DNA of 37,898 bases from Actinomycetota bacterium (GCA_016870835.1 VGAG01000007.1:1-37898), one strand, 5' to 3'; shown: positions 23,966-32,212, counted from the stretch's first letter. Notes: generated from the letters alone by a model not told the origin. Numbers and translations are program-made.

Positions 23966-24531
23966 AGAATCCCTCGCTCGAAGAGATTCTTGATCGAATA
24001 GCAAAAACCGAACAGAAGTCTCCTAATATAAAAACCATCTCCATTGATGGCCCTGCGGGCTCCGGTAAAACAACACTTGCGCGGCGCATTGCAGAATCTT
24101 TTTCAATTGGTCCAGTCACAACCATTCATATGGATGATCTATACAACGGCTGGGAAGATGCGCTCACCGTTCAGCTCGCTAGAACTCTTACCCAACAAAT
24201 ACTTACGCCAATCTCTCAAGGCAAGCCTTTTAGCTACCGCAAATATGACTGGCTCAAAAAAGGCTTCGGCGATTTCACTTCTGTGCCTCTACCAAGCCTT
24301 TTAATTCTCGAAGGTGTGGGTTCTGGCCAGAAAGTGACTCGTAAATTCACAGATGAAGCCATTTGGATTGAAGTTGAGAGCGAAGTTGGTTTACAAAGAG
24401 TCCTAAACCGAGATGGCGATTACCTTGAAACTGAGATGCGCGTCTGGCAATTGCGTGAGCAGGAGCACTTTCAAAAAGAGAACACTCGCGACTGCGCCAC
24501 TATCCGAGTCGATGGGAACTTCTTCATCTAA
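23962..24531 (+). CDS. P-loop kinase, uridine-kinase-like, in the TPP-riboswitch operon
   Basis: A 189-residue soluble protein with a Walker A motif DGPAGSGKTTLA (about residues 26-37), the VTTIHMDDLYNGWED acceptor region resembling uridine/pantothenate kinases, LLILEGVGSGQ as a Walker B-like strand and a lid with RDGDYLETEMRVWQ. Its acceptor is not evident. ATG 23962 overlaps the pnuT stop by 4 bp, so it is co-expressed under the TPP riboswitch. PnuC-type transporters need a kinase to trap substrate, so a role in thiamine phosphorylation is an attractive guess. It does not resemble thiamine pyrophosphokinase or ThiK. A nucleoside or (d)NMP kinase remains possible. Confidence 0.8.
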   Translation: MKNPSLEEILDRIAKTEQKSPNIKTISIDGPAGSGKTTLARRIAESFSIGPVTTIHMDDLYNGWEDALTVQLARTLTQQILTPISQGKPFSYRKYDWLKKGFGDFTSVPLPSLLILEGVGSGQKVTRKFTDEAIWIEVESEVGLQRVLNRDGDYLETEMRVWQLREQEHFQKENTRDCATIRVDGNFFI

Positions 24532-24534
24532 AAT
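24529..24534 (+). promoter_or_regulatory. Predicted -10 of a leaderless PASTA-kinase transcript
   Basis: TAAAAT overlaps the stop of the preceding kinase gene and ends exactly 6 nt before GTG 24541. No Shine-Dalgarno sequence precedes the GTG. Confidence 0.5.
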
Positions 24535-24540
24535 TGCGCT

Positions 24541-26442
24541 GTGTCTGATTTAACTGGCGAAGTAATTGATGGTCGCTATAAGTTAAATCGCATCGTTGCC
24601 TCAGGTGGAATGGCGACAATTTATGCTGCTCTAGATCTAAGGCTTGATCGACAGGTCGCTGTAAAAATCATGCATCCGCACCTTGCGCAAGATGAGAAAT
24701 TTGTCGAGCGATTTATCCGTGAAGCAAAAGCGGCGGCTTCTCTTTCACACCCAAATATCGTTGCGGTTTTGGATCAAGGTTGGAATCAAGGTGGAACTCC
24801 TTGTGTCTTCATAGTTATGGAGTTAATCGAAGGAGCGACGCTTCGAGATTATTTAGTAGAGCAAGGTCGACTGTCGATTGAAAAAGTCCTTCCGATAATC
24901 ATGCCGGTTTCAAGTGCGCTGGCGGCTGCGCATAAATTGGGAATTGTTCATAGAGATATAAAGCCAGAGAACATCTTGGTATCTAAAGAGGGTCGGATAA
25001 AGATTGCAGACTTTGGGTTAGCAAGAGGTGCGCTATTAGGTAGCACGATGACTGCTGAATCAAGCGTAATTCTCGGTAGCGTCTCATATCTCTCCCCTGA
25101 ACAAGTTCAGCGTGGTATCGCTGATGCAAGAAGCGATATCTATTCACTTGGAATTGTTCTCTTCGAACTTCTAACTGGCGAGAAGCCATACCAAGGAGAA
25201 GACCCGGTTCAAATTGCTATCCGCCATGTAAATGATCGGATTCCCGCTCCTTCTACTTTAAATAGCGCAATCACTCCCGAAGTTGATGCGTTGGTGTTAC
25301 GGGCAACCGATGTAAATCCAGATAAGCGTCCCGTAGATGGCGCAGCTTTCCTAGAGGAGTTACGAAAGCTCTCTGAGAAGCTCGATCCGCGTAAGCGCCA
25401 ACTCAGTCTTGAACTTGATCTGCCTCCCATACCGATTAAGTCCCCTGTAAGGGAGCGTTCCAAGACAAACCGTAAAGAGAAAACCGTTCCATCACCTGAA
25501 GTTAAGAAGGAGAGCGAAGTGGCCAAAGAAAAGAAAGAAAAGCCAAGTCGAAAAGTTTCCCCTCGTGTCCAGCGCAACCGCAGAATTGCAGCGCTACTTG
25601 CACTCGCTCTCATAACGACCGCTTGGTATGTCTTTGCAGGTCCCGGCTCCAAAGTCCAAGTCCCATCACTTGCTGGTTACACGGTAAAGGATGCAAAGGC
25701 AGAGTTATCTGACTTAGGAATCAATTTAGAGGTAGATAAAGAGGAATTTAGTGAGGATGTAGCAGAAGGCAAGATCATCAACTCAAGTCCAGCTGGTGGA
25801 GGCCGAGTCGATCCAAATGGCGTTGTAAGCGTTACTGTCTCAAAAGGAAAAGAGCGTTTCATAATTCCAGATTTGGTTGGGCTAAAGCCTGATGTTGCTC
25901 AGAGTTTGATTGAGGAGAACAAACTTGTTGTGGGCGAAATTATTGAAGAGTTCTCGGCTGATATCAAAAAGGGACTCATAATGAGAACCGCGCCTATAAG
26001 TGGTGAGCGCGTAAAACGTGATACCTCGCTAACTCTCTATATTTCAAAGGGCGTCGAGCAGATTGCACTTGCAGATTACAAAGGTAAGAGCGGTGAGCAA
26101 GCGCTCAATGAATTGGTTGAAGCTGGCTTTGAAGTTGATACCAAATATATATTCAGTGAGGACTTACCTGCGGGCGCGGTCGTTTCTCAGACACCCGGAA
26201 GTGGTGAGGCTGATAAGGGCGGAAAGATAACGTTAATAGTTTCTAAGGGAACTGAGTTTGTATTTATTCCCAATCTATTTGCACTTAGCGAAGCGAAGGC
26301 AGTTGCCGCACTCAAAGATCTTGAATTGAAAGTGACTGTCAAGAAAGTTGGGGCTAAGAAGAACAAGGTTGTAACAAATATCGCACCTAAAGTAGGAAGC
26401 AAGGTAAAGCGTGGCTCCACTGTGACAATCACAGTAGGGTGA
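24541..26442 (+). CDS. PASTA-domain Ser/Thr protein kinase (PknB/PknL family)
   Basis: A 633-residue membrane receptor kinase. The kinase domain (about 12-275) has GGMA in the glycine loop, VAVKIM with Lys42, HRDIKPEN with Asp139 and DFG at 157-159, so it should be active. A charged juxtamembrane linker (about 280-340) precedes one membrane helix (about 346-365). Four extracellular PASTA repeats follow, each beginning with a V/I-P-x-L-x-G-like strand and ending near VSKG. PASTA domains bind peptidoglycan fragments and tune cell-wall synthesis and division. Position beside polyprenyl synthase and DAHP synthase matches M. tuberculosis pknL, but that protein lacks PASTA repeats. GTG 24541 is supported by a -10 six nt upstream. 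The stop is followed after one base by nfo. Confidence 0.93.
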   Translation: MSDLTGEVIDGRYKLNRIVASGGMATIYAALDLRLDRQVAVKIMHPHLAQDEKFVERFIREAKAAASLSHPNIVAVLDQGWNQGGTPCVFIVMELIEGATLRDYLVEQGRLSIEKVLPIIMPVSSALAAAHKLGIVHRDIKPENILVSKEGRIKIADFGLARGALLGSTMTAESSVILGSVSYLSPEQVQRGIADARSDIYSLGIVLFELLTGEKPYQGEDPVQIAIRHVNDRIPAPSTLNSAITPEVDALVLRATDVNPDKRPVDGAAFLEELRKLSEKLDPRKRQLSLELDLPPIPIKSPVRERSKTNRKEKTVPSPEVKKESEVAKEKKEKPSRKVSPRVQRNRRIAALLALALITTAWYVFAGPGSKVQVPSLAGYTVKDAKAELSDLGINLEVDKEEFSEDVAEGKIINSSPAGGGRVDPNGVVSVTVSKGKERFIIPDLVGLKPDVAQSLIEENKLVVGEIIEEFSADIKKGLIMRTAPISGERVKRDTSLTLYISKGVEQIALADYKGKSGEQALNELVEAGFEVDTKYIFSEDLPAGAVVSQTPGSGEADKGGKITLIVSKGTEFVFIPNLFALSEAKAVAALKDLELKVTVKKVGAKKNKVVTNIAPKVGSKVKRGSTVTITVG

Positions 26443-26443
26443 G

Positions 26444-27313
26444 GTGGTGAATAAGAAGGCCACGCAACCACGTATCGGTGCGCATGTTCCAACCTCAGGT
26501 GGAATGGCGAAACGTTCAATTCAGTACGCAACAACTATAAAGGCTGAGGCGATCCAAGTTTTTGCCTCAAATCCTCGTGGTTGGGCGATGCCAGATTCAA
26601 ACCCTGAAGCAGATGAGGCATTTAGAAGTAAGGCCGCTGAACTTGATATCGAAACATATGTTCATGCTCCTTTCTTAATCAATCTTGGTTCTCCGACTGA
26701 AGCCACATATAAGAATTCGGTCGCCTCTACCGCTTACTCGCTAAAGCGTGGCCGCGAGATTGGCGCCCTTGGTGTCGTCATACATACCGGCTCGGCAGTT
26801 GATGAAACTCATGTGCCGAAGGCATGGAAGCAGATTAAAAAAGGTGTGATGCCAATTCTTGAGAAGCTTGGCGATGAAGATCCTTGGCTTTTACTGGAAC
26901 CAACTGCCGGTCAAGGTCAATCACTAGTTAAGAAACTTGATGATTTGAAAAACTACTTCGAAGCTCTCGAGTGGCATCCAAAAGTCGGAGTCTGCCTCGA
27001 TACCTGCCATGTCTTTGCTGCGGGGCACGATATAAAGTCAAAAGGTGGAATGAAAGCAACGCTAGATCTTCTCGTTGAAATTGCGGGTAAAGAGCGAATC
27101 CAACTAATTCATGCAAATGATTCAATGGATGTTCTTGGCTCACTAAAAGATCGCCACGCAAATTTAGGTGAGGGCGAAGTTGGTACTAAGCCTTTTGAAG
27201 AGTTGCTAGCGCACCCAGCTGTTGTAAATGCACCACTAATTCTTGAAACGCCGGGTGAGGAACCTGAGCATGGTCGTGAGGTCGTGCTCTTGAAGAAGAT
27301 GCGGGATAAATAG
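26444..27313 (+). CDS. nfo: Endonuclease IV (AP endonuclease, Zn-dependent TIM barrel)
   Basis: A 289-residue deoxyribonuclease IV that incises DNA 5' to abasic sites in base-excision repair. The full set of zinc ligands can be read in order: His in YVHAPFLIN, His in VIHTGS, Glu in LLLEPTAGQG, Asp and His in CLDTCHVFAAGHD, His in LIHANDS, Asp and His in DRHANLGEG, Glu in LILETPG. GTG 26444 is the likely start, two bases after the kinase stop; GTG 26447 is equally possible. The stop overlaps the next GTG. It is probably co-transcribed with the PASTA kinase. Confidence 0.96.
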   Translation: MVNKKATQPRIGAHVPTSGGMAKRSIQYATTIKAEAIQVFASNPRGWAMPDSNPEADEAFRSKAAELDIETYVHAPFLINLGSPTEATYKNSVASTAYSLKRGREIGALGVVIHTGSAVDETHVPKAWKQIKKGVMPILEKLGDEDPWLLLEPTAGQGQSLVKKLDDLKNYFEALEWHPKVGVCLDTCHVFAAGHDIKSKGGMKATLDLLVEIAGKERIQLIHANDSMDVLGSLKDRHANLGEGEVGTKPFEELLAHPAVVNAPLILETPGEEPEHGREVVLLKKMRDK

Positions 27314-28176
27314 TGGCGCTGGTGCTTGCGCCTTGGGCGCTTCTTGCTGTTGCTGCTATGTGGGGAATCTCTTTTGTCTGGATGAAAGACATATTGGATC
27401 AGCAAGATGTCTACAGCTTTTTGTTATCTAGGTTCTTAGTTGCTTCACTTGTGATGTTGCTTGCTAATCCGCGCGTAATCACTCGACTCAATCGTGAGAT
27501 TTTCACAAAGGGGTCGGTGATTGGAACAGCGCTTGGTCTTGGTTATATCTTTCAAACTCTCGGTTTGGATCGAACTACCCCTGCGATCACCGGCTTTATC
27601 ACGGGTCTCTACGTTGTCCTCACTCCTCTGATTGCCGCTTTGCTCCTTAAGGAAAGGCTTACAAAACAAGCTTGGTTCTACATTGTTCTTGCAACTGCAG
27701 GCCTTGCAGTTCTATCAGTCTCCGGTTGGTCAATCGGAACTGGCGAATTCTTCGTTCTTATCTCTGCGTTCTTGTTTGCAGCACACATTCTCCTTCTGAG
27801 CCAATGGAGCAAGAAGTTTGATGCTTACGCACTTACATTTGTTCAACTCGCAACTTGCGCTCTGGTCTCAGGAATTCCAGCTTCGATAAATGGATTTAGC
27901 GCCCCGCCAGATTCTCAAGTTTGGTCGGTAGTTTTTTTCACCGCAGTCTTTGCAACATTCTTTGCCTTCGTTATCCAGACATGGGCCCAGGCTCGGATCT
28001 CATCTACCAAAGTTGCTGTAATCCTTACTATGGAAGTTGTCTTTGCGGCTCTCTTCTCGGTTGCGCTCGGCGCTGAGCCATTAACTTTACGGATAGTACT
28101 TGGCGGAAGTATGGTTCTCATCGCCATGATAATGATTGTTCAACCTAAAGTTACCCCGGTTTCAAATGATCGTTGA
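27313..28176 (+). CDS. EamA/DMT family transporter
   Basis: A 287-residue membrane protein with ten hydrophobic segments, in two repeated EamA domains. Typical marks are the early WGISFVWMK, FLLSRFLVASLVML, and the second-half FFAFVIQTWAQARISSTKVAVIL with MEVVFAALF. The family exports or imports amino acids, nucleotide sugars and other small metabolites; the substrate is unknown. GTG 27313 overlaps the nfo stop, and the last 11 bp overlap the threonine aldolase start. Linkage with threonine aldolase may hint at amino acid transport, but that is weak. Confidence 0.9.
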   Translation: MALVLAPWALLAVAAMWGISFVWMKDILDQQDVYSFLLSRFLVASLVMLLANPRVITRLNREIFTKGSVIGTALGLGYIFQTLGLDRTTPAITGFITGLYVVLTPLIAALLLKERLTKQAWFYIVLATAGLAVLSVSGWSIGTGEFFVLISAFLFAAHILLLSQWSKKFDAYALTFVQLATCALVSGIPASINGFSAPPDSQVWSVVFFTAVFATFFAFVIQTWAQARISSTKVAVILTMEVVFAALFSVALGAEPLTLRIVLGGSMVLIAMIMIVQPKVTPVSNDR

Positions 28177-29215
28177 CCTGCGCTCCGACACAGTAACTCG
28201 TCCATCGAAGGCGATGCGTGAAGCCATGATGAACGCAGAGGTCGGAGATGATGTCTATAGCGATGACCCAACTGTAAATTCACTTGAAGAGAGAGTTGCG
28301 GCTCTCTTTGGAAAAGAAGCTGCAGTTTTTACTCCGAGCGGATCACTAGCAAATCAACTTGCAATTCGCACTCTCGTAAAACCAGGCGAAGAACTTCTCT
28401 GTGAGAGTAACTCTCATATTGTCCGTGCCGAACTCGGCGCTGCTGCAACTTTTAGCGGAATCACAACTAGGACCTGGACTGCAGCGCGTGGACTTTTAAA
28501 TGCTGAGCAGGCGCTAGAGCTGGCCCGCCCTGATTCTGGACCGTACCTGGTTTCAACCACTGCTATTGCAGTTGAGAACACCCATAACTTTGGCAGCGGA
28601 ACTGTCCAGCCACTTGATGAGATTAAAAGACTCTACTCCCTAGCAACTCCGCTCGGTCTGAAGTTACATCTCGATGGTGCGCGTATTTGGAACGCCCATG
28701 TCGCATCTTCAGTTCCGCTTAGCGAATATGGAAAGTACTTCGAAACGATAAGCGTCTGTCTATCCAAGGGGCTTGGAGCTCCCGTTGGGTCATTGATGAT
28801 TTCAACTAAAGAGCGAGTAGCGACGGCGCGAGTTTGGCGGAAGCGTTATGGAGCAGGCATGCGCCAAATTGGTATCTTGGCAGCAGCTGGTCATTTCGCA
28901 CTCGATAAGAATGTTGCGAGATTGAGCGAAGATCATGCTCGAGCTAAGAAATTGGCAGTTGCCTGCAACTCGGTCGTAGCTTCGACTGTGAACCCGGCTG
29001 AGATTGAGACAAATATTGTTGGGCTAGATCTAACAGGTGCAACTTGGACGGCAGCTGAATTTGCTGGGAAAGCGCGGGAAGAAGGAGTTTGGGTTAGCGC
29101 ACTAGGACCTAAATATGTTCGATTAGTGACTCATCTTGATGTTGATGATCTAGGAATTGAGAGAGCAGTAGAAGTACTTCAGCGCTTACTTAAGAGCGCC
29201 TTCGTGCCTAAGTAA
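28166..29215 (+). CDS. ltaE: Low-specificity L-threonine aldolase (PLP-dependent)
   Basis: A 349-residue fold-type I PLP enzyme that cleaves threonine or allo-threonine to glycine and acetaldehyde. The N-terminal MIVDLRSDTVTRPSKAMREAM, VGDDVYSDDPTVNSLE, the FTPSGSLANQLA cofactor loop, HLDGARIWNA and the PLP-lysine segment SVCLSKGLGAPVGS are hallmarks. ATG 28166 (overlapping the EamA gene by 11 bp) gives the exact family N-terminus; the upstream frame extension reads transporter sequence. The 3' end overlaps the convergent methyltransferase gene by 30 bp. Confidence 0.94.
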   Translation: MIVDLRSDTVTRPSKAMREAMMNAEVGDDVYSDDPTVNSLEERVAALFGKEAAVFTPSGSLANQLAIRTLVKPGEELLCESNSHIVRAELGAAATFSGITTRTWTAARGLLNAEQALELARPDSGPYLVSTTAIAVENTHNFGSGTVQPLDEIKRLYSLATPLGLKLHLDGARIWNAHVASSVPLSEYGKYFETISVCLSKGLGAPVGSLMISTKERVATARVWRKRYGAGMRQIGILAAAGHFALDKNVARLSEDHARAKKLAVACNSVVASTVNPAEIETNIVGLDLTGATWTAAEFAGKAREEGVWVSALGPKYVRLVTHLDVDDLGIERAVEVLQRLLKSAFVPK

Positions 29216-29680
29216 CCACTCCTTTACATCAAGGCCATACGCATAATTTCCTAGCGCTCCCCCAGTTTTAACAATTCGATGGCACGGCACAACTAGGGCA
29301 ATTAAATTCCTGGCACAGGCGCTTCCCGCGGCGCGGACTGCATCGGGCGAGCCAGCTTTCTTTGCTAACTCGCCATATGAAATTGTTTTTCCGGGAGATA
29401 CTTTGCGCATCGCTTTCCAAGCAGATTGCGAGAATCGCTCTCCCGGTTGTCTTACTGAAATTCCATCAAGAGCTTTCAAATCACCTTGAAGGTAATCCTC
29501 GATCAAGTCGGAGACGATGGGAATTCGCTTTACTTCTTTTGAATCTCGTACTTGGTCTTCTACCTCTAATTGGTTTGACAACTCTTTGAAATTTGAAAAT
29601 CCCGAAGCAAGGAGCATGTGTTCATGTGAGATAAGAAAGAGTGTGCCAATTGGAGTCTTGAGGGTCGAGCGGCTGAGCAC
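29186..29680 (-). CDS. ogt: Methylated-DNA–[protein]-cysteine S-methyltransferase (Ogt/MGMT)
   Basis: A 164-residue suicide repair protein that takes methyl groups from O6-alkylguanine onto its own cysteine. The reactive site LVVPCHRIVKTGGALGNYAYG is complete, preceded by KTISYGELAKKAGSPDAVRAAGSA with the helix-turn-helix arginine region. N-terminal RNase H-like domain is normal in size. GTG 29680 is favoured because TAGGCT ends 6 nt upstream. The C-terminal 30 bp overlap the convergent threonine aldolase gene. DAHP synthase lies upstream on the same strand, 39 bp away. Confidence 0.95.
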   Translation of the reverse strand: MLSRSTLKTPIGTLFLISHEHMLLASGFSNFKELSNQLEVEDQVRDSKEVKRIPIVSDLIEDYLQGDLKALDGISVRQPGERFSQSAWKAMRKVSPGKTISYGELAKKAGSPDAVRAAGSACARNLIALVVPCHRIVKTGGALGNYAYGLDVKEWLLRHEGALK

Positions 29681-29686
29681 GTCGGG

Positions 29687-29692
29687 AGCCTA
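29687..29692 (-). promoter_or_regulatory. Predicted -10 of a leaderless ogt transcript
   Basis: TAGGCT ends exactly 6 nt before GTG 29680, and no ribosome site is seen. It lies in the 39-bp gap after the DAHP synthase stop. Confidence 0.45.
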
Positions 29693-29719
29693 CGCCTCGA
29701 GTTAGCGAAAGGGTAGTGG

Positions 29720-31060
29720 CTATTTGTTATCGCGCAGCATCTCGGCTACGAGGAAAGCGAGTTCTAGGGATTGGGTGTGGTTAAGTCTTGGGTCACAAGC
29801 GGTCTCATAGCGAGTCGCCAAGTCATCGTGCGAAATCTCAGCCGCGCCGCCTACACACTCAGTTACATCATCTCCAGTTAACTCGATATGAATACCGCCG
29901 GGATGGGTTCCCTTTGCTAAGTGAACTTCAAAGAAACCTTTTACCTCATCTAAAACTTCATCAAAACTTCTAGTCTTAAAGCCAGTTGGCGATTCATAAG
30001 TATTGCCATGCATCGGATCACAGACCCAGAGAACGCTTCTACCGCTCTTTTTGACCGCATCTACTAGTGGCGGGAGAACCGCTCTAATGTTCTTTGCACC
30101 CATGCGAGTGATGAAAGTTAGTCGTCCTGGTTCTTCATCTGGATTGAGAACTTCCATCAACTTAAGCGTCTCGTCGATTGTTGTCTTCGGGCCTAACTTA
30201 ACGCCAATTGGATTTTTCACTTTCTTAGCGAAATCAATATGCGCACCATCTAATTGACGAGTCCGTTCGCCAATCCAAATAAAGTGGGCTGAAACATCAT
30301 ACGGAAGTCCCGTCCTTGAATCGATTCTCGTTAGAGCCTTTTCATACTCAAGAATTAGCGCTTCATGGGAAGAGTAGAAATCAACGGTCTTAAACTCTTC
30401 TGGATTTATTCCAGCAGAGCGCATGAAATCAAGTGCCCGACCAATCTCTTTTGCCAGCGCTTCATACTTTGCGCCAGCGTTAGAATCCTTAACAAATCCT
30501 TTATTCCATTCATGAACAAGTCGTAGGTCTGCAAAGCCGCCTTGGGTAAATGCACGAACTAAGTTCAAAGTTGCTGAAGAGGTGTTGTAAACCTTTACCA
30601 ACCTAGAAGGATCTGGGGTGCGCGCTTGCTCTGTAAATTTAAGATCATTAACTGCATCACCGCGGTAAGCCGGAAGCGAAACATCACCACGCTTTTCAAT
30701 ATCGTTACTTCTTGGCTTTGCGAATTGGCCAGCCATTCGACCAACTTTGATGACCGGCATGCTTGCGCCATATTGAAGAACAGCTGCCATTTGAAGGATT
30801 GTCTTAATCCGATTTCGAATTGAGTCTGCGGTAGCGCCAACAAATGTTTCGGCGCAGTCTCCTCCTTGTAGCCAGAAAGCTTCACCACGTGCAGCTTGGG
30901 CAACTTTTGCCTTCAAATTGTCACATTCGCCAGCAAAGACAAGTGGTGGAAGTGCGCGCAGCTCTTTCGCAGCAGATTCAAGTTTTGTTCTATCAGGCCA
31001 ATTCGGTTGTTGCGCAGCAACTAATGAGGCATCAAAGAGGCTCTCGATTGGGGAGGTCAT
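29720..31060 (-). CDS. aroG: Class II 3-deoxy-7-phosphoheptulonate (DAHP) synthase
   Basis: A 446-residue class II (plant/AroG-Mtb type) DAHP synthase, the first step of the shikimate pathway: phosphoenolpyruvate plus erythrose 4-phosphate. Motifs are WLQGGDCAETF, KVGRMAGQFAKPRSN, HFIWIGERTRQLDGAHIDF, GVKLGPKT, VLWVCDPMHGNT and GIHIELTGDDVTECVGG, which include the metal ligands Cys, His, Glu and Asp. ATG 31060 is preferred over an in-frame TTG at 31069 because a TAACCT hexamer ends 8 nt before the ATG and covers the TTG. This gene sits near the PASTA kinase, as aroG does near pknL in mycobacteria. Confidence 0.96.
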   Translation of the reverse strand: MTSPIESLFDASLVAAQQPNWPDRTKLESAAKELRALPPLVFAGECDNLKAKVAQAARGEAFWLQGGDCAETFVGATADSIRNRIKTILQMAAVLQYGASMPVIKVGRMAGQFAKPRSNDIEKRGDVSLPAYRGDAVNDLKFTEQARTPDPSRLVKVYNTSSATLNLVRAFTQGGFADLRLVHEWNKGFVKDSNAGAKYEALAKEIGRALDFMRSAGINPEEFKTVDFYSSHEALILEYEKALTRIDSRTGLPYDVSAHFIWIGERTRQLDGAHIDFAKKVKNPIGVKLGPKTTIDETLKLMEVLNPDEEPGRLTFITRMGAKNIRAVLPPLVDAVKKSGRSVLWVCDPMHGNTYESPTGFKTRSFDEVLDEVKGFFEVHLAKGTHPGGIHIELTGDDVTECVGGAAEISHDDLATRYETACDPRLNHTQSLELAFLVAEMLRDNK

Positions 31061-31068
31061 AGCAGCCA

Positions 31069-31074
31069 AGGTTA
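31069..31074 (-). promoter_or_regulatory. Predicted -10 of a leaderless DAHP synthase transcript
   Basis: TAACCT ends 8 nt before ATG 31060 in the 43-bp gap after pfkA. A short hairpin (31078-31101) lies just upstream but has no U-tract. Confidence 0.35.
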
Positions 31075-31103
31075 GGGAAGTGCGCCAATTCGGCGCTACT
31101 TGA

Positions 31104-32129
31104 TTAACCGAAGAAGACTTCCGCTTCAGCTAATAAGCGTGGATCTACAGTTTTTAATTTCTCAGTAGCAGAAGCAAGCGGAACTCGCTTGATTTCGGTT
31201 CCATGTAGGGCAACCATCTTGCCCCAATCACTTTCATGCGCAGCAGTGATTGCATGGATTCCAAACCTAGTTGCGAGTACCCGATCAAATGCGGTTGGAG
31301 TTCCTCCTCGTTGGATATGTCCAAGGATTGAGGTACGTGCCTCAGCCCCAGTTCTTGTTTCAATTTCTTTTGCGAGCCACTCTCCGATTCCTGAGAGCTT
31401 TACATGGCCAAATGAATCAAGTGAGCCATCTTTGGTGACGATAGTTCCATCTTTTGGAAGCGCACCCTCGGCAACAACGACTATTGGCGCGTATGACTGT
31501 TGGAATCTTGATTCAACTAACTTGCAAACTTTTTCAATATCAAATGGGACCTCAGGGATGAGGATGCAAGAGGCGCCACCCGCAAGACCCGAGTGAAGCG
31601 CGATCCAACCAGCATGGCGGCCCATTACCTCAACAATTAGCGCTCGGTGATGTGACTCAGCTGTTGTATGAAGGCGATCAATTGCTTCAACTGCGATATT
31701 TACCGCCGTATCAAATCCAAATGTGTAATCGGTATTGTTCAAATCATTATCGATTGTCTTTGGGACACCAATAACTTTTACGCCTAGCGCATCGAGTTTT
31801 GTGGCAACACCAAGTGTGTCTTCACCGCCGATTGCAATCAGCGCATCTACATTCATCTTGGCAAGATTTTCTTTTATACGCTCTACGCCATTTTCAATCT
31901 TAAATGGATTAGTGCGTGAAGAACCAAGAATTGTTCCGCCTCGAGGCAAAATCCCGCGGGTAGCCTTTATATTTAAAGGCATCGTTAACCCTTCAAGTGG
32001 GCCCTTCCAGCCATCGCGAAAACCTATGAATTCATAGCCATATTCTTTTTCGCCTTTGCGGACGACTGCACGGATGACTGCATTTAGACCGGGGCAGTCG
32101 CCACCGCCTGTTAGGACACCGAAACGCAT
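31104..32129 (-). CDS. pfkA: 6-phosphofructokinase, probably PPi-dependent
   Basis: A 341-residue PfkA-family enzyme phosphorylating fructose 6-phosphate. GGGDCPGLNAVIR binds the phosphoryl donor, GGEDTLG the donor phosphates, PKTIDNDLNNTD contains the catalytic Asp, and VMGRHAGWIA and HIQRGGTPTAFDR bind substrate. At the two positions that decide donor use, this protein has Asp (GGED, where ATP enzymes have GGDG) and Lys (PKTIDND, where ATP enzymes have PGTIDND); that pair is typical of pyrophosphate-dependent members. ATG 32129 has a GGAG about 10 nt upstream. It is divergent from the photolyase gene. Confidence 0.93.
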   Translation of the reverse strand: MRFGVLTGGGDCPGLNAVIRAVVRKGEKEYGYEFIGFRDGWKGPLEGLTMPLNIKATRGILPRGGTILGSSRTNPFKIENGVERIKENLAKMNVDALIAIGGEDTLGVATKLDALGVKVIGVPKTIDNDLNNTDYTFGFDTAVNIAVEAIDRLHTTAESHHRALIVEVMGRHAGWIALHSGLAGGASCILIPEVPFDIEKVCKLVESRFQQSYAPIVVVAEGALPKDGTIVTKDGSLDSFGHVKLSGIGEWLAKEIETRTGAEARTSILGHIQRGGTPTAFDRVLATRFGIHAITAAHESDWGKMVALHGTEIKRVPLASATEKLKTVDPRLLAEAEVFFG

Positions 32130-32158
32130 ACTTGGACTTCTCCAATTATTAATGGGTT

Positions 32159-32172
32159 GATCAACATTGATC
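32159..32172. promoter_or_regulatory. Perfect dyad in the pfkA–photolyase intergenic region
   Basis: GATCAA-CA-TTGATC is a perfect 6+6 inverted repeat. It lies just upstream of an AT-rich -10-like element for pfkA (TAATAAT, 32151-32145) and about 47 bp before the photolyase start. It may be an operator; the regulator is unknown. Confidence 0.35.
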
Positions 32173-32199
32173 CAGAGCGCAATTCTACCCCTACCCCAC

Positions 32200-32205
32200 T
32201 ACTCT
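32200..32205 (+). promoter_or_regulatory. Predicted -10 of a leaderless photolyase transcript
   Basis: TACTCT ends 7 nt before ATG 32213. A GTG directly before the ATG (32210) would be 4 nt away, which is too close; no ribosome site is present. Confidence 0.4.
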
Positions 32206-32212
32206 TTTCGTG

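Noticed and set aside
25209-25652. A 147-residue minus-strand frame
   Set aside because: Antisense to the kinase linker region; no domain and no start signal.
31078-31101. Hairpin after pfkA as an intrinsic terminator
   Set aside because: The stem has a bulge and is followed by CCCTAACC rather than a U-tract.
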